Counted from the first letter of the stretch, positions 16,315 to 26,598 are shown. The stretch: 60,919 nt of DNA from a bacterium (GCA_017538365.1 JAFYIZ010000012.1:1-60919); one strand, 5' to 3'. The notes: generated from the sequence alone by a model not told the origin. Program-made: numbers and translations.

Positions 16315-17496
16315 TCAGCCGAAAATTTCAGTCGGATCAAATTCATAAACACCGTGCTTTTTGTCAATGCAGTAACCAGCGATAAATTCGCTCAAAGTTA
16401 GCCTCTGCCCTTCGAAAACGGGACAAAGCGACTGCTTCAGCGCGAATTTCACACCGTGCGGCATTCCGTCGGAACCGAAAAACATGTCTTTGCCGGGCAC
16501 AAATCCCGCTTTGTCGATAAGCATCCTGAAGGGGTTATTCATTTCTGCAAAACCAATAGGCAGCCTGTCTGCATAGATCTGTGAATCTTCGGTGAAATTG
16601 GGCTGCATCGAAAGGACTATCCCGGCGTTTTTCGCCCTTTTCGCCGTTTCCAAGTCTATAAACTGGGCGTGTTCAAGCCTTATGAACTGGTTACTTCCGT
16701 GCTTTCGAACAGTTTCAGCTGCATCTACCACCTGACGCGCCGCAATGTCTCCCAAAGCGTGGATCGCGACACCGTTTGCGGTAGAGCCGGCCTCCTCAAG
16801 AAGTTCGACAAGTTCAGGCAGAGTGTGCGTCAGAACTCCTTTGTTGCCGTTGAGATAAGGTTTGCTCAAAGCGGCAGTGCACGAGCCGTTCGCGCCGTCT
16901 GTAAAAAGTTTTATTCCTTTTATCTTTCTTTTTGTTGTATCAGGCAGAGTGCGGAAAGTGTTGATGTCAGCCCAGAAGGAAACGCGGTCTTTAAGATCCG
17001 AGCTTTCGATCATTTCAAATATTTCCTGCGATGGCAAGAGCATATCCTCGATCTCGTAGACTCCGCATTCTTTCAGCAGGAATTCGGTGAATTCCGTCAT
17101 AGTTTCAACAGTTGCCGGCATTATCTTTACGAAAAAAAGAAGAAGTTCGGTGACGTGTTCCTCACACCACTCCTGGTTTTCGTAGTTATCGATTATCTCT
17201 TCAAATTCAGGCCTGAGCAGCTTTTCGGCACCTTCATTCATCACGAAACCGTGAAGCGAAAGATTTGAAATTATAAGCGGCGGAAATTTGTTGAGTTCCG
17301 ATTTTGTCAAAGAAAAAGAGCCGCTGTTCCAGCCGTAAGCCAAATTGAGTTTTCCCTCTTCAAGTTTTGCGAACATATCCAACGCCGCTTCTTTGCTACT
17401 CACCTCTTTCAGGCATATCGACTTGAACATTCCTGCATAAAGCGTGAAGTGGCTGTGGGAATCGTGCAGATAAGGAATCGACATTTTGGAAAGCAT
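16315..17496 (-). CDS. amidohydrolase family 3 (YtcJ-like) enzyme
   Basis: A 393-residue metal-dependent hydrolase of the amidohydrolase superfamily. Visible metal-site motifs are His14-x-His16 (DSHSHF), a Lys in GIKLFTDGANG, AIHALGD, RLEHAQ and GSDGMPHG. All expected His/Asp ligands are present, so it should be active. The substrate is unknown; the family includes N-acyl and formamide hydrolases. It is shorter than typical YtcJ proteins (over 500 residues) and lacks much of the flanking beta-sandwich. It is transcribed with ispG, 7 bases apart. Confidence 0.85.
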   Translation of the reverse strand: MLSKMSIPYLHDSHSHFTLYAGMFKSICLKEVSSKEAALDMFAKLEEGKLNLAYGWNSGSFSLTKSELNKFPPLIISNLSLHGFVMNEGAEKLLRPEFEEIIDNYENQEWCEEHVTELLLFFVKIMPATVETMTEFTEFLLKECGVYEIEDMLLPSQEIFEMIESSDLKDRVSFWADINTFRTLPDTTKRKIKGIKLFTDGANGSCTAALSKPYLNGNKGVLTHTLPELVELLEEAGSTANGVAIHALGDIAARQVVDAAETVRKHGSNQFIRLEHAQFIDLETAKRAKNAGIVLSMQPNFTEDSQIYADRLPIGFAEMNNPFRMLIDKAGFVPGKDMFFGSDGMPHGVKFALKQSLCPVFEGQRLTLSEFIAGYCIDKKHGVYEFDPTEIFG

Positions 17497-17539
17497 GAAA
17501 TGACCTCTGTTTTTTAGAAAAGTTCAGATTTTTTAAAAT

Positions 17540-19264
17540 TTATTTAGGTGAAACACCCGGTTTTTTAGGAGTCGGAAGCCACTGGAAACCGTCAAGAACG
17601 ACTGTTGAATCCCATGAATGGTCAGGACCGTAGCCGTCGGTAAGAATTCCCTGCTCAAAAAGAGCGAGTCTCAAAGAGATCTCCTCGTTAGGTTCGACGT
17701 TTCCGACAACTCTGAGCCAGCCTGTGCCGCCGTGACCTTCAGCACAACCGACCATACCGGATTTACCTTCCGTGCCGAAACCGGTTCCATTAAGGAGTAT
17801 GTCATTTTCACAAGCACCCCATTTGTTGAGATTTCCGGTCAACGCATTGTTGCAGTTCGGATTGCAAGCCTTAAAAAGCCCTGCAGGAGCAAGGTCTACA
17901 CCGACCGGATTGCCGCCGTCATCTTTTGCAAGGTTTTTATCATAAGGATTTTTATATTCAGCGTAGGGGTTTTTCTCGTTGTAGGTAGAATCAAGCAGTG
18001 CAATAAAGAAGTCGTTGAAGTTACTTTTGCTGCAAACTGTGCTCGGGTATTCGATCGACATGAAGAAAAGGCTGAATTCAAAAGCTCTTGCATTTGCCGG
18101 AACTTTCATTTTCAAAGTGAGCATGATCGGATCCTGTCCGACAGGAATTTCACTCTCGCTTTTACCGGCACACTGGTTTGTAAGACCGTCCTGAGGAGCC
18201 TGTCCGCCGCAAGATGGTGCTTTCGGAACTTGACATCCCGGCATCATATTCAGCCAATCCGAGGGAAGTTTGCTCGCAGTCTGCATATCACCGGCTGCCA
18301 ACGTTGCAACAGATGCATTCTGCGTAGGACTATCCCACTGACCTGTTGAAAGAACAGCGAGCATATTGCTTCCGTCTTCAGGAACCATTGCTGTGCCGAA
18401 CATATTAGTAACTGCAAAAGTCTGATAGTCGCTTTCGTAGTAAGGCATATCACGGCTTTGTCTCGGCTGAGGATTGTAGTTGCATGACGTAGTACCGTTT
18501 TCGGTTGTGCATGGTTCCGGATTGGTGTCGATCTGTTCGGTTATCGGTTCACCGGCAAGAGAAAGTTCAGCAGAAACAAGACCTGCACAAACTCCCATTG
18601 CCTTCGCAAGTTTTTCAGCGTTACCGGCATAGTCGCCGATCGCAAGAGACAAACCTGCATCGCAGTGCTCGACCTCGTCGACCTCACCGTTGCAGTTATC
18701 ATCAACATAGTTATCCTTCATTTCGTAAGCACCGGCATTGATTCTTTCAGGCGAATCTGTTCCACGGCAGTTGGGTTCCCAGCCTTCTTCACAGCAGTCA
18801 CCGTTGCAGTAGGTGTAACCGTCGCCGTCATAGTCTTTGGCGTTTTCCGGAGTCATATCCTCGCCGTCGCAGTTTTCGTCAATGCCGTTGCTGCATATTT
18901 CAGCCTGCGGAGTAACCTGACCTATGCATTCACTCCAGTCTGTTCCGTCTTCAACGCATGTTGCTACGCCGGCCTTGCATATTCCGACACCCACCGTTCC
19001 GCTCGGTCCGTCATAACATGAACGGGTTTCTCCCGGAGTGCATGTTACATAAATTCCGCCCTGGTTGACGGGTTCCTCATCACTATCGGTCTGTTCGCGG
19101 TCACCGTTTTCTTCACTGTCATTGCCGCCTTCGCTACCGCTGCCTTCGTTTTCACCGTTGTTGCCGTTGTCACCGGTTACGTCATCCTCTTCTTCATCTG
19201 CAGCACATGCAGCAAAGAAAAATGCTGTAAACAAAATCATGAATAACACGCTGATTTTCTTCAT
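17540..19264 (-). CDS. lipoprotein with MopE-like Cys/Asp motifs and a choice-of-anchor-L-like region
   Basis: A 574-residue surface lipoprotein: signal peptide and lipobox (FAAC, near residue 20), then an acidic Asp/Glu/Gly/Asn linker to about residue 70. Next comes a region with SCYDGPSGTVGVGICKAG and the MopE-type metal-binding motifs EICSNGIDENCDGE, DYDGDGYTYC and DNNCNGEVDE-like DDNCNGEVDE. The C-terminal 350 residues resemble the choice-of-anchor L family, with the YESDYQTFAVTN and TGWLRVVGNVEPNEE segments. Such proteins are frequent in Myxococcota and related lineages. A calcium- or copper-binding surface role is inferred. The start ATG follows GGAGGTCGAA on the minus strand. It is divergent from the gene at 19415. 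Confidence 0.82.
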   Translation of the reverse strand: MKKISVLFMILFTAFFFAACAADEEEDDVTGDNGNNGENEGSGSEGGNDSEENGDREQTDSDEEPVNQGGIYVTCTPGETRSCYDGPSGTVGVGICKAGVATCVEDGTDWSECIGQVTPQAEICSNGIDENCDGEDMTPENAKDYDGDGYTYCNGDCCEEGWEPNCRGTDSPERINAGAYEMKDNYVDDNCNGEVDEVEHCDAGLSLAIGDYAGNAEKLAKAMGVCAGLVSAELSLAGEPITEQIDTNPEPCTTENGTTSCNYNPQPRQSRDMPYYESDYQTFAVTNMFGTAMVPEDGSNMLAVLSTGQWDSPTQNASVATLAAGDMQTASKLPSDWLNMMPGCQVPKAPSCGGQAPQDGLTNQCAGKSESEIPVGQDPIMLTLKMKVPANARAFEFSLFFMSIEYPSTVCSKSNFNDFFIALLDSTYNEKNPYAEYKNPYDKNLAKDDGGNPVGVDLAPAGLFKACNPNCNNALTGNLNKWGACENDILLNGTGFGTEGKSGMVGCAEGHGGTGWLRVVGNVEPNEEISLRLALFEQGILTDGYGPDHSWDSTVVLDGFQWLPTPKKPGVSPK

Positions 19265-19363
19265 TTCGACCTCCGGAAGAAATCAATTAACTAAAAACGC
19301 GATATTTTACAGAAAGTTGAAAATAAAACAATAATCTGCGGTATTTTATTTTATTTGAATTTT

Positions 19364-19372
19364 TGCTATAAT
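19364..19372 (+). promoter_or_regulatory. extended -10 promoter for the CRTAC1 lipoprotein gene
   Basis: TGCTATAAT (19364-19372) is a perfect extended -10 element, 42 bases upstream of the ATG at 19415. No good -35 box is seen, as is usual when a TG extension is present. Confidence 0.5.
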
Positions 19373-19414
19373 TGCCGGTCTTCGCTTTTTAATTGTTCAA
19401 AAATGGAGAGTTTT

Positions 19415-21382
19415 ATGAAAAAAACCGGCGTTTTAATTCTTTTGCTCGCTCTTAGTTTCGCTGCCTGCGGAAACGGCTCGAAAACGGAAACCGACAACAC
19501 TCAACCGGAAGAAGTTATTGAGCCGATATGCCTGACTCCCAAAGCAGGTCCTTACAATCTTAAATTCACCGATATTTCGGAAGAAATGGGAGTTCAAACG
19601 CTGAATGCGCTCGGTACGCAGATAACGATTGCCGATATCGACGGCGACAAATGGCCGGATGTCTACACAACGATGACATCTAAATTACGTGAAGATCAGA
19701 ATGAACCGCAAAACCTTTACAAACTTCTTAAAAATGTCAAAGGCAGGAATTTTGAAGACATCACCTTTACGAGCGGTCTTTTTGCGGCCAAAAACGGAAC
19801 GAACGGACTGGCTTCGACTTATGTAGTTTTCGCAGATATGAACAACGACGGTTTTCAGGATGCTTTTAATGTCGTTTATGTCGACAAGAACACTTTGCTG
19901 GACGACTCTTTCGAAGAAGATTATTCCCGTGTTTATCTGAATAACGGCGACGGAACATTCAAGTATATCGGCGGCAATTTCATTCTTGAAGATTATTTTT
20001 CAGCCATTGCCGGAGTTACCTTCCTCGATTATGACCACGACGGCATAATCGATATGTTTCTCGGACGCCATTACAACAATTACGGCTATCTTGAATCGTG
20101 CGAACAGGATACTTTGATGAAAGGTTCCGGTAACGGTGTTTTTGAAAATGTCGTCAACGGAACGAGCGGTCTTGAAACAGTGAAAGCGGATGATGATTCG
20201 CTTGCAAAAGGAAACTTCAACAAACCGACCTGGGGTGTTACGGCATGTGATGTCGACGGTGACGGTTTTGCCGACATTCTCACTTCAAGTTACGGAAGAT
20301 CCTACAATATGCTGTACAGAAACAAAGGCGACGGAACTTTTGAAGACCTTTCTATAAGTTCGAATTTCGCACACGACAACAATGAAAACTACGGCGACGA
20401 CCAGTTTTTTGCATGCTACTGCGAAGCCGAATCCAACAAAGACACAGATTACTGCTCCATATCAACAGGAGCCCTCATCAGCTGCGACGGTGTCAACGGC
20501 TGGGAACCCGGATTTTCCGATCAGCCGTACAGACTTGGCGGAAACAGCGCAGGAACTCTCTGCGGCGACTTTGACGGCGACGGCGACATCGACCTTTTCC
20601 AGATCGAACTTGCACACTGGCATATAGGAGAGTCTAGTGACAAATCGCAGCTTATAATGAACGACGGTTTCCCTGAAAAGCCTCTGAAACGCCTTTCGGA
20701 AGAAGAAAGCGGCATTACGAGAAAACGCTCAGGCTCTTGGAATGACGGCGATCTCGGCGGTTTGGCAACCGACTTCGACAACGACGGAAAGCTCGACATT
20801 TACATTCTGAGTTCCGATTATCCGGGAACCAAATCGATGCTTTTCCAACAGCAGGCCGACGGCAAATTCAGCGAAACGGCAAAAGATGCAGGAGCTCAGG
20901 TTCTGCGTGCCCACGGCGGCGCCTTCGTCGATATCGACAGAGACGGCGACTATGACTTAATTGTCGGAACATCGTTCATGCGCTGGGCGACAACTGATAC
21001 TGACGGCAAGAAAAAACCTGAAGAACAGTGGATCAAAGTGCTCCGCAACGATACCGGTCAGGATGCCAACAAAGTCATAATCGATATTTCGGGCTCAACT
21101 GCAAACCGTGACGCAATAGGCGCGAAAATCATCGTCAAAGCAGGCGGCAAGCAGTTTGTCCGCGAAGTTCAGGGCGCATACGGTCTCAACGGCTTCCAGA
21201 ACGACCACCTTCAGATCATCGGTCTCGGCGACATCTGCGAAGTCGAAGGAATAGAGATCCACTGGCCGGACAAAGAAAACTCAGTCACGACATACGACAA
21301 AGTTTTTGCGAACTATGTTCTTGAAATCAATCAGGAAACCGGCTTAAAGCACCACAAAATCGAAGAATACTTCGGCAAATAA
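19415..21382 (+). CDS. CRTAC1-family lipoprotein with FG-GAP/VCBS repeats and ASPIC-UnbV domain
   Basis: A 655-residue lipoprotein (signal peptide MKKTGVLILLLALSF, lipobox AAC). It has repeated FG-GAP/VCBS-type calcium-binding segments such as DIDGDKWPD, DMNNDGFQD, DYDHDGIIDM, DVDGDGFADI, DFDGDGDIDLF, DFDNDGKLDI and DIDRDGDYDL, which form a beta-propeller. A C-terminal ASPIC/UnbV domain (about residues 545-640) follows. Secreted proteins of this type are thought to bind ligands or carbohydrates at the cell surface. The frame is open from 19355; ATG 19415 is chosen because TGGAGAG precedes it and it starts the signal peptide. A rhomboid protease gene follows 6 bases downstream. Confidence 0.9.
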   Translation: MKKTGVLILLLALSFAACGNGSKTETDNTQPEEVIEPICLTPKAGPYNLKFTDISEEMGVQTLNALGTQITIADIDGDKWPDVYTTMTSKLREDQNEPQNLYKLLKNVKGRNFEDITFTSGLFAAKNGTNGLASTYVVFADMNNDGFQDAFNVVYVDKNTLLDDSFEEDYSRVYLNNGDGTFKYIGGNFILEDYFSAIAGVTFLDYDHDGIIDMFLGRHYNNYGYLESCEQDTLMKGSGNGVFENVVNGTSGLETVKADDDSLAKGNFNKPTWGVTACDVDGDGFADILTSSYGRSYNMLYRNKGDGTFEDLSISSNFAHDNNENYGDDQFFACYCEAESNKDTDYCSISTGALISCDGVNGWEPGFSDQPYRLGGNSAGTLCGDFDGDGDIDLFQIELAHWHIGESSDKSQLIMNDGFPEKPLKRLSEEESGITRKRSGSWNDGDLGGLATDFDNDGKLDIYILSSDYPGTKSMLFQQQADGKFSETAKDAGAQVLRAHGGAFVDIDRDGDYDLIVGTSFMRWATTDTDGKKKPEEQWIKVLRNDTGQDANKVIIDISGSTANRDAIGAKIIVKAGGKQFVREVQGAYGLNGFQNDHLQIIGLGDICEVEGIEIHWPDKENSVTTYDKVFANYVLEINQETGLKHHKIEEYFGK

Positions 21383-21388
21383 CTCTTT

Positions 21389-22270
21389 ATGGAAGAAGCT
21401 CAAAATAATTCCGCATACATCCCTGCTCCGAACAAAAAAACAGCTCGGGAATATTCGCTTCTTCTCGACTCTCTTTCAATCGCTAACAACGCCGTTTTCC
21501 GCTGGAATTCGTGGCAGATAGAGGTCGATTTCAGTGACTACGAAAAGGCAAAAAATGAAATTTCAGCTTACGAAAAATATGGAAGAATAGAAAAAATCCA
21601 CAATAAATTCGCACACATACGATTTCAGAAAGTTGATTGGATCTGTTTTTGTGCGACTCTCATTCTTCTTGCAGCATTCCACGTTTTTATTTATGAATTT
21701 GACCATTCGGAACTCATAAAAGCAGGCCGCTCAAGTGCTGCCGCAATAACAGAAGGCGAATTTTTCAGAGCAGTCACCGCCCTCACCCTTCACGGCGATT
21801 ACAAACACCTTTTTTCCAACATTTTTTTCGGCGGGATCGTACTCTGGGCACTTTCAACCATGACAGGAACCGGTTTCGCGCTTCTTTTTGCCCTTTTCAC
21901 AGGTTTTGCAGGAAATGTGATGAACGCCTTTTTCTACGGCAGCGCACACAACTCAATCGGCGCTTCGACCTCTGTTTTCGGCGTTATCGGAGTTCTTGCA
22001 GGTTTGCAGTTTTTCGACAGTTTCCGCGAGAAAAAACTCGGCCGCTGGATCCCTTTCGGTGCGGCTTTAGGACTATTGGCAATGCTCGGAAGCAGTGAAA
22101 AAAGCGATGTCCTTGCCCACCTTTTCGGCTTTGCAGCAGGCCTTCCCGCCGGAACAATTTTCGGAGCACTATTCTCAAAACGCAGCATCCCCGGAAAAAC
22201 CGTTCAAAACATATCTGCAATTCTATTTATTTCAGTGATTTTCGGCTGCTGGATTATTGCCGTAGATTAA
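21389..22270 (+). CDS. rhomboid-family intramembrane serine protease
   Basis: A 293-residue membrane protein. After about 85 soluble residues come several transmembrane helices. The catalytic Ser193 lies in the GAS motif of IGASTSVFGVIG, and His244 in VLAHLFGFAAGL, the expected Ser-His dyad. The L1-loop region contains FFRAVTALTLHGDYKHLFSN. Rhomboids cleave transmembrane segments of other proteins. The start is 6 bases after the CRTAC1 lipoprotein gene, suggesting joint transcription. Whether that lipoprotein is its substrate is unknown, since a lipoprotein lacks a normal transmembrane helix. Confidence 0.92.
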   Translation: MEEAQNNSAYIPAPNKKTAREYSLLLDSLSIANNAVFRWNSWQIEVDFSDYEKAKNEISAYEKYGRIEKIHNKFAHIRFQKVDWICFCATLILLAAFHVFIYEFDHSELIKAGRSSAAAITEGEFFRAVTALTLHGDYKHLFSNIFFGGIVLWALSTMTGTGFALLFALFTGFAGNVMNAFFYGSAHNSIGASTSVFGVIGVLAGLQFFDSFREKKLGRWIPFGAALGLLAMLGSSEKSDVLAHLFGFAAGLPAGTIFGALFSKRSIPGKTVQNISAILFISVIFGCWIIAVD

Positions 22271-22289
22271 AACTGAGAACTAAATAATA

Positions 22290-22919
22290 TTATCCGAAAA
22301 TTTTTCTTTTGACTTCGCGGGTATATGTGAATGCGCTGATAAGGCTGAAAACTATCGAAGACCAGATGAGGAAATAACCGACGCCTGAGGGATTCCAGTC
22401 AATATTGACAAGAGCGAGCAGGGTTTTCTGATTTATCATAAAGAACGGCAGAGCAAACATCTGCAGCATGGTTTTAGTTTTGCCCCAGATATCGGCTGCG
22501 ATAACCAGATCGTGCTCCATTGCAAGCGAGCGGATTCCGAAAATATAAAATTCGCGCGCCAGAATTATGATGACCGGCCATGCGGAGATTTCCTGCATCG
22601 AAACGAGCAGAACCAGCGTGAGATTGACGATGAACTTGTCTGCAAGCGGGTCAAGCAGTTTGCCTGAGACGGAAACTGTACCCGATTTCCGCGCAAGATA
22701 GCCGTCAAAAAAGTCGGTGACAGTCGCTATCGTGTAGAAAATCCATGACCACAGACGCATTACCGGAGTATTGAGCCAGATAAAGAGAAGAACCACCGGA
22801 ACAAGAATGATTCTGATCGAAGTGAGAAGGTTCGGAATCGTCAGAATATCCTTCTTGAAATTGCGTAACCTGTCAATAATTTTACGTTTTCCGGCGCCGC
22901 CTTTAAATTTTTTCACCAT
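22290..22919 (-). CDS. pgsA: CDP-diacylglycerol-glycerol-3-phosphate 3-phosphatidyltransferase
   Basis: A membrane enzyme of 209 residues that makes phosphatidylglycerol phosphate from CDP-diacylglycerol and glycerol 3-phosphate. It has the CDP-alcohol phosphotransferase signature D-G-x2-A-R-x8-G-x3-D-x3-D, as DGYLARKSGTVSVSGKLLDP followed by LAD, and several transmembrane helices. The basic N-terminal 25 residues are normal for PgsA. The start overlaps the upstream transglycosylase gene by 7 bases, so it is the last gene of an ftsH-slt-pgsA operon. Confidence 0.93.
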   Translation of the reverse strand: MVKKFKGGAGKRKIIDRLRNFKKDILTIPNLLTSIRIILVPVVLLFIWLNTPVMRLWSWIFYTIATVTDFFDGYLARKSGTVSVSGKLLDPLADKFIVNLTLVLLVSMQEISAWPVIIILAREFYIFGIRSLAMEHDLVIAADIWGKTKTMLQMFALPFFMINQKTLLALVNIDWNPSGVGYFLIWSSIVFSLISAFTYTREVKRKIFG

Positions 22920-23515
22920 GGCTCTTTCCCCGTGTAAATTTTATAAAAACCGTGTATTTTATCGACATAATTCATAGTTTCGTCAAACGGCGGAACCCCG
23001 TCGTAATAAACAACCGCAGCGGGGCCGGCGTTGTATCCGGCAACTGCGCTTTTGGCATTGTTCTTGAATTTTTTCAGCATTTTTTTCAGATATTTAGTGC
23101 CGCCCATGATATTCTGTTCGGCATCGAAAACATTCTTCACCCCTACTTCAGTTGCCGTATCGGGCATAAGCTGCATGAGTCCTTTCGCTCCGGCGCTCGA
23201 AATTGCCTTCGGATCGAAAAGGGATTCAGCCTTTATCACGCTTTTTATGAGGAAAAAATCGACTCCGTGCTTTTCGGAAGCACGTCTGATGATTTCGTCA
23301 TACTGATTTTCACGTCCCGGATTGATTTTGTAACCCGCTTTGTGCTTGACTTCGCCTTTCGTCACGTACAAAGGCTTGCAGGAGCGAAGATCGGCGCACT
23401 GATTCGTAAAGGTGTAGCGGTCTGAAAGCGGTTCGTAAAGATAATAAATTTTGACTGTGTCGGCAAAAATCTGAAAAAAAGAAAAAATTGTAAGACTAAG
23501 CACTAAAAAACGCAT
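22913..23515 (-). CDS. lytic transglycosylase (SLT domain)
   Basis: A 200-residue exported enzyme with a signal peptide (residues 1-18). The soluble lytic transglycosylase domain at about residues 72-190 cuts peptidoglycan between MurNAc and GlcNAc. The catalytic Glu97 is in KAESLF, and the family motifs GAKGLMQLMP, FDAEQNIMGG and AVAGYNAGP are all present. The short N-terminal region may be a small DUF4124-like domain, which is uncertain. It lies 2 bases after ftsH and overlaps pgsA. Confidence 0.93.
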   Translation of the reverse strand: MRFLVLSLTIFSFFQIFADTVKIYYLYEPLSDRYTFTNQCADLRSCKPLYVTKGEVKHKAGYKINPGRENQYDEIIRRASEKHGVDFFLIKSVIKAESLFDPKAISSAGAKGLMQLMPDTATEVGVKNVFDAEQNIMGGTKYLKKMLKKFKNNAKSAVAGYNAGPAAVVYYDGVPPFDETMNYVDKIHGFYKIYTGKEPW

Positions 23516-23517
23516 TA

Positions 23518-25353
23518 TTATTCTTCCGTCGCAGTCTCTCCGCTCTTTTCCGGCTGCTGTTTCGGCTCAAAAGCCTCCATTATTTCGTCTCTTTCGAGCG
23601 TCTCTTTTTCGACAAGCGCGCTAACAAGCCTTTCAACGCCGTCTCTGTGAGCTTCAAGTATGTTTTTCGCATCGGCATAGGCCTGTTCTATGATCTTCTG
23701 GACCTCTTCATCGATTTTCTGTGAAGTCGCTTCACTTACCTGAGTTCTCTTTCCGAGCTCTCGACCTAAGAAAACCTGTTCTTCCTTTTCGCCGTAGCTG
23801 ATGGGTCCGAGATCATCGCCCATTCCCCACTGCATGACCATGTTCCGGGCAATCTGAGTTGCGCGTTCGATGTCGTTTCCGGCGCCGGTCGTGATCCTGC
23901 CGATGAAAACTTCCTCAGCCGCTCTGCCGCCCATGAGAACTTTGATTCTGTCTACGAGTTCGGCTCTGTGATATGAATATTTGTCCTTTTCGGGAAGCTG
24001 CTGCGTTACGCCCAAAGCCCTTCCGCGCGGCACAATCGAAACTTTGTGGACAGGATCGGCATATTCGGAGCAGAGCCCGACAACGACGTGACCTGCCTCG
24101 TGATAAGCAGTATCCTTCTTTTCTTCGGGAGTCTGCACCATAGTTTTGCGCGCTTTTCCCATAAAAATCTTGTCTTTCGCGTCTTCGATGTCAGCCATCG
24201 TCACTTCGTTTTCAGATCTCGATGCCGCGATAAGTGCCGCTTCGTTGAGAAGGTTTGCAAGATCGGCACCCGAAAGCCCGGGAGTTCCCTTCGCGATATC
24301 GCCGAAATTGATGTCAGGTGCGGTTTTTATCTTTTCCGCATGAACTTTGAGAATGAGTTCGCGCCCCTTGATGTCTGGAAGCGGCACGTAGACCTGCCTG
24401 TCGAATCTGCCGGGACGAAGAAGCGCCGGATCGAGAACGTCAGGCCTGTTGGTTGCCGCGATAACGATGATCCCAAGGTCACTGCCGAAACCGTCCATTT
24501 CAACAAGAAGCTGGTTCAAGGTCTGCTCTCTCTCGTCGTTTCCGCCGCCCAAGCCTGCTCCGCGCTGACGACCTACCGCATCGATTTCGTCAACAAAAAT
24601 TATGCACGGCGCCTTGGCTTTCGCGTTTTCAAAAAGGTCTCTCACCCTGCTCGCACCGACACCGACGAACATTTCGACGAAATCGGAACCGCTTATGATG
24701 AAAAACGGAACATCGGCTTCCCCCGCAACTGCTTTTGCGAGCAAGGTTTTACCTGTTCCGGGAGGCCCCACAAGAAGGACTCCGTGCGGGATCTTAGCAC
24801 CGATTTTGGTGTAAACCGACGGTTTTTTGAGAAAATCGACGACTTCTTCAAGCTCTTCCTTCGCCTCGTCAACGCCTGCAACATCCTTGAAACGGATCTG
24901 GTTCTGGTCTTTCGAAATCATGCGGTGTTTGCTTTTTCCGAACGAGAAAGCCTTGTTGTTTCCGCCGTTCATCTGACGCAGGAAGAATATGAAAATGGCA
25001 ACAAAAATTATCATCGGAAGCCAAGAAATGAGGAGAGTTTTCCAGAGCGAATCGTCTTCCGGCTTTTTGTAGGTCGCTGGGACGTTGTTTTCAGCCAGGA
25101 ACTCCGACATCCTCTCTCCACTTGGTCCTATCACCGTGAATTTGGTGTCTTTTCCGTCGTTGAGAACGCCGCTGAACTCGATCCCGTCAATAAAAACTTC
25201 TTTTATTTCCTGATTTTTAACCTTTTGCCGGAACTCGGTCATATTGATTTCAGCGACCGGCGCAGATTCCGTCATTCTCGAAAGACTTATTGCGACAAAA
25301 GCAAGAACAGCGATAAACAGCCAAACAATCAGTGTTCTGTAATTGAATTTCAT
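23518..25353 (-). CDS. ftsH: ATP-dependent zinc metalloprotease FtsH
   Basis: FtsH is a membrane-bound AAA protease that degrades damaged and regulatory proteins. The 611-residue protein has two N-terminal transmembrane helices flanking a periplasmic domain, then an AAA module. Its Walker A is GPPGTGKT (about 196-203), its Walker B is [11 protein letters not shown], and its pore motif lies near [17 protein letters not shown]. The zinc site is HEAGH (418-422). The C-terminal tail is acidic, Gln/Glu-rich. Length is normal. It is first in a three-gene operon with the transglycosylase and pgsA. Confidence 0.98.
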   Translation of the reverse strand: MKFNYRTLIVWLFIAVLAFVAISLSRMTESAPVAEINMTEFRQKVKNQEIKEVFIDGIEFSGVLNDGKDTKFTVIGPSGERMSEFLAENNVPATYKKPEDDSLWKTLLISWLPMIIFVAIFIFFLRQMNGGNNKAFSFGKSKHRMISKDQNQIRFKDVAGVDEAKEELEEVVDFLKKPSVYTKIGAKIPHGVLLVGPPGTGKTLLAKAVAGEADVPFFIISGSDFVEMFVGVGASRVRDLFENAKAKAPCIIFVDEIDAVGRQRGAGLGGGNDEREQTLNQLLVEMDGFGSDLGIIVIAATNRPDVLDPALLRPGRFDRQVYVPLPDIKGRELILKVHAEKIKTAPDINFGDIAKGTPGLSGADLANLLNEAALIAASRSENEVTMADIEDAKDKIFMGKARKTMVQTPEEKKDTAYHEAGHVVVGLCSEYADPVHKVSIVPRGRALGVTQQLPEKDKYSYHRAELVDRIKVLMGGRAAEEVFIGRITTGAGNDIERATQIARNMVMQWGMGDDLGPISYGEKEEQVFLGRELGKRTQVSEATSQKIDEEVQKIIEQAYADAKNILEAHRDGVERLVSALVEKETLERDEIMEAFEPKQQPEKSGETATEE

Positions 25354-25893
25354 ATATTTCTCCTAAATCAAACATCAAAAGAACGTATTTCCGCTATATA
25401 AGCACAAAAACGCAAAAGCGAAGTATTTTAGCAATATTTTCTAAAATTAAAATAAATATCTATAAAAAAGGCAAAACGACCCGAAAAAGGTTTCAACCCG
25501 ATCATTTTCTGATAATCAATAACAAAATTATTTATCACATCGTAGCACCATTAAAATCTTTTGAAAAATCAGGAAGTTATTTTGCAGAACCCTCTCAGAC
25601 GCTTCGTGCGGAGCTTCTTGTTATGCAAAATTTTAAATAAATTAATTTTATACTCAAAACTATTGAAGTTAAAAAAATAAAACTTTCAAATTACTACATT
25701 AATTTTTTGACTTTTTAATACAAACATATAAAATATTTTTTGAATTTGATCTTTGGGAGAAAAATTTATTCATAAAAAACTTGATTTATTTTTATTTAAC
25801 AGTAAACAAACGACATAATGACCGAAAAGAGGGTTTATATCAAACACTTTGTGTCCCTCGAGTAGGTCTTTTTTTATTTTCCGGAGCCAAAAA
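25354..25893. other. 540-bp intergenic region with one extended stem-loop
   Basis: This AT-rich gap lies between the divergent ftsH and NYN genes. It holds an inverted repeat ATTTTGCA (25579-25586) / TGCAAAAT (25624-25631). The repeat encloses a smaller hairpin, GCTTC-GTGC-GGAGC, within a GC-richer patch. No protein-coding frame or tRNA is evident. It may hold promoters and possibly a small RNA, but that is not shown. Confidence 0.35.
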
Positions 25894-26529
25894 ATGGAAA
25901 TAGTAACAATGATCGACGGCGGTTTTTTGAGGAAAAAGTATCATGCAGCGTTTAAGGAAAACATTTCTGCTTTGCAAATCAAAAATTTTGTAGGCAACAT
26001 CATAAAATATTCCGGTTTCGGCGGAATAAATACTTACAGAGTTTATTTTTATGACTGCAAACCATGCGATGCGAAGACGACCTACCCTGTTTCAAACAAA
26101 GCTCTCAATTTGGCAAAAACGACTCAATATGACGAAAGCCTGAAACTTATAAACGATATCCGCGGCCTGGATTTTTTTGCGTTTAGAGAGGGACAGCTTT
26201 CTTTTTCAGGATGGAAACTAAAAAAGAAATGCTACAAAGAAACACCTTATACTGATGAAAGTTTCGATCTTGATCTGGCTCAAAAAGGAGTCGATATCAA
26301 AATCGGTCTTGATATCGCATGGATAAGCTACAACAATATTTCCGAGAGGATACTTCTTGTTACGGGTGACAGTGATTTTATTCCGGCGATAAAAACTGCA
26401 CGGCGCAACGGGATTTTTGTTCATCTTTTTACTCTGGGACATCACGTAAAAGATGATTTAAAGTTAAATGCCGATGTTTGTATCGAAAATTCTCTTTCAG
26501 ATCTTTTAGAGAAAAATGAAGATTATTAG
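25894..26529 (+). CDS. NYN domain (LabA/DUF88-type) protein
   Basis: A 211-residue protein of the NYN family, whose PIN-like fold has predicted ribonuclease activity. The N-terminus has the MIDGGFL motif with Asp8. The central GVDIKIGLDIAWIS and the ILLVTGDSDFIPAIKTAR segments carry the conserved acidic residues of the active site. The frame is open from 25849, but ATG 25894 follows CCGGAG and begins at the conserved strand. It stands alone in a region with repeats and may be accessory. Its RNA target is unknown. Confidence 0.87.
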   Translation: MEIVTMIDGGFLRKKYHAAFKENISALQIKNFVGNIIKYSGFGGINTYRVYFYDCKPCDAKTTYPVSNKALNLAKTTQYDESLKLINDIRGLDFFAFREGQLSFSGWKLKKKCYKETPYTDESFDLDLAQKGVDIKIGLDIAWISYNNISERILLVTGDSDFIPAIKTARRNGIFVHLFTLGHHVKDDLKLNADVCIENSLSDLLEKNEDY

Positions 26530-26598
26530 AGTCTCTCTTATTGTAGGTTGTGTTTGAAAATCTCTTAAATCAAGTCCTTGTTTTGTGAAATCTCTGAG

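Noticed and set aside
24046-25401. Long open frame (451 codons) on the + strand
   Set aside because: It lies antisense to ftsH, whose domains and catalytic motifs are unmistakable; the antisense translation has no recognisable pattern.
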